Positions 62,957 through 64,000 of a stretch of DNA of 64,000 nucleotides are shown piece after piece (the first letter of the stretch is position 1; every line of letters begins with the position of its first letter). The notes beneath the pieces were generated by a model that saw only the letters and a program-made list of their open reading frames with translations, was not told where the DNA came from and made no database searches. The position numbers and the translations under genes were made by a program. Origin of the DNA: Gymnodinialimonas phycosphaerae (GTDB lineage: Bacteria > Pseudomonadota > Alphaproteobacteria > Rhodobacterales > Rhodobacteraceae); contig NZ_JAIMBW010000001.1 of the NCBI RefSeq assembly GCF_019195455.1, forward strand, positions 4,120,001-4,184,000, written 5' to 3'.

Positions 62957-63369
62957 GCCGGGCTCACTCCTCCCTGACCCCCTTGGACGCGGGCGGCCAT
63001 TTTCCCCGCCGCAATGCCCTTTGGCAGCTTCGAGTAAAGTTGACTTCATGTCATGCGTCGGTACGTTTGTGACGGCTTTTTTGAAATCGATGGAAAATGT
63101 GAACATCACTCTTGGCGCTAGCAGGCGCACGGGCGCTTTTTTTCAGCGCGCTTGCCGCAGCGGGCTTCGTGAGAAGGCACCGCCGCGCTTGACCGGCTAA
63201 GCCGCCCGGATCGCGGCTGATCCGGGGGCATGGACGCCGCTGCCACAAGGGAAACATCACGCTGAAAGTGGCCTCCGGAACTGGATATCCGGGAGGCCCC
63301 TTTTTAAACCTGTTCAAGGCTCAAAGCGTCCTGTCAGTTTGACAAAGTCACGGGGGCGGGGCCGTGGGT
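62957..63369. other. Gap with terminator and possible small RNA
   Basis: 413 bp between the SnoaL-like gene and the truncated Hint gene. No credible coding frame. Features are TTGACT at 63040 with no strong -10, CCCGGATC-GCGGCT-GATCCGGG potential stem near 63207-63228, and a terminator at 63270-63305 in the plus direction. This could be a small RNA of about 100-260 nt, or an extended 3' UTR of the SnoaL-like gene. I do not recognise a known RNA family. Confidence 0.4.
63270..63305 (+). terminator. Rho-independent terminator
   Basis: GGCCTCC(GG)/(CC)GGAGGCC-type stem around 63270-63298 with one bulged G, followed by CCTTTTT. It lies 314 nt after the SnoaL-like stop codon, too far for a normal 3' UTR, so it may end a separate transcript. 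Confidence 0.7.
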
Positions 63370-64000
63370 CTAACCCTCCGCCTCTCCCTTCGAGGCGCGC
63401 GAGAGCCGCTCTACCACATCATCGCCTGCATCGTCGCCAAGTTCCATCGCGGCAGCGCTGGCAGCAGCACCCGCGGACCCGGTAAGAGCAAGGTCTTGCG
63501 GCAACAAAGCCCGCGTCTGGCCCGTGACCAGCAGGGATTCCACGGCAATGCCCTCGGCATAGATGATCTCATGGCCGTCGAAAATGATCTGGTAGCTGTC
63601 GATATGGCCGCCCTCTTCGCGCACCACGGTATCACCGTTGACCAGCAGTTCGGCCTTGACCAAGATCTCGGCCCGGCCGGTGCCCAACTCATCCCGGCGT
63701 TGCCAGATGAACAGGCGGTGCTGCGGCGACAGGCGCAGATCGCGTGAGGTGTTGAGCGTGCCCTCGGTGATCCGAACGGGGGCAGCGGCGCCTATGGCGC
63801 GGCGGGTCTGGAAACCGATCCAACGCACAGGCTGCGGCCCGTTTTCGCGGGTCAGAAGCACGTCGCCCACATTCAGATGCTCCACCGGGACCTGTTTGCC
63901 ACTGGCAAGCGTCAGATGGGTGCCGGAAAGGAAACTGACACTGGCGATATCGGCAAACCGCTCGGGCGCGCTGGCGACTTCGGTGCCGACAAGCTCGTAC
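63370..64000 (-). CDS. Hint-domain (hedgehog/intein-type) protein, N-terminus outside window
   Basis: At least 209 aa; the frame is open to the window edge at 64000, so the start lies beyond. It carries a Hint_2-type module: SVSFLSGTHLTLASGKQVPV, EHLNVGDVLLTRENGPQPVRWIGF, LRLSPQHRLFIW (block with conserved His), EGGHIDSYQIIFDGHEIIYAEGIAVESLLVTG. In most members the splicing-type residue at the start (Cys in CFTPGT) precedes this module; here the equivalent position reads S in SFLSGT. The domain resembles those of many Rhodobacteraceae exoproteins, where it follows a large N-terminal region. Confidence 0.85.
   Translation of the reverse strand, partial: YELVGTEVASAPERFADIASVSFLSGTHLTLASGKQVPVEHLNVGDVLLTRENGPQPVRWIGFQTRRAIGAAAPVRITEGTLNTSRDLRLSPQHRLFIWQRRDELGTGRAEILVKAELLVNGDTVVREEGGHIDSYQIIFDGHEIIYAEGIAVESLLVTGQTRALLPQDLALTGSAGAAASAAAMELGDDAGDDVVERLSRASKGEAEG

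Noticed and set aside
63051..63317. 88-codon minus-strand frame
   Set aside because: Lys/Pro/Arg-rich shadow over the terminator region; not credible.

Overview
The window looks like a chromosomal segment of a Rhodobacteraceae (Roseobacter-group) alphaproteobacterium. Supporting signs are high GC with strong GC3 bias, a 14-subunit complex I locus interspersed with small Rhodobacteraceae-type proteins, the alphaproteobacterial run nuoN-birA-coaX-rnj, a VPLPA-CTERM-type surface protein and a Hint-domain protein. I cannot assign a genus. There is no sign of phage, IS element, plasmid functions, rRNA or tRNA.

Region 1 (170-14397, almost all minus strand) holds a PRC-barrel secreted protein and then a long minus-strand run. 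The run comprises a polar amino acid/amine ABC importer (ATPase, two periplasmic binding proteins, two permeases), two glutamine-synthetase-like ligases, a class I glutamine amidotransferase, an FAD-dependent amine oxidase-like protein and a DegT-type PLP aminotransferase. This set suggests import of an amine or polyamine and its breakdown through gamma-glutamylated intermediates; the substrate is inferred, not shown. TerB-like, PhzF-like and PhnD-like genes lie upstream.

Region 2 (14888-27165, plus strand) holds a nitronate monooxygenase-like gene and then a leucine/isovalerate (liu) operon: isovaleryl-CoA dehydrogenase, both methylcrotonyl-CoA carboxylase subunits, hydroxymethylglutaryl-CoA lyase, methylglutaconyl-CoA hydratase and an acyl-CoA ligase. 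Small secreted proteins, an ASCH protein and a GST are embedded in it.

Region 3 (27349-28211) holds a Crp/Fnr regulator and a DUF2892-type membrane protein.

Region 4 (28468-52651) holds nuoA-N in order, with many accessory genes between them: a 2.6-kb accessory block between nuoA and nuoB, several small membrane or secreted proteins, an ABM-like and a CMD-like protein translationally coupled to nuo genes, and a helix-hairpin-helix-like domain fused to NuoE and repeated in a neighbour.

Region 5 (52652-64000) holds birA, coaX, rnj, a DEAD-box helicase, small proteins, a VPLPA-CTERM protein, prfC, a SnoaL-like protein and a truncated Hint-domain gene.

The most unusual feature is a family of four intergenic arrays (5861, 8238, 13421, 23011). 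Each consists of four perfect palindromes centred on TTGCAA, spaced 22-23 bp centre to centre (one 40-bp gap in the fourth). The third element is identical in all four arrays, while the other arms differ but remain perfectly self-complementary. A second dispersed repeat (copies at 9242, 17163, 20301) and several 15-34-bp short tandem repeats lie in other intergenic or start regions.
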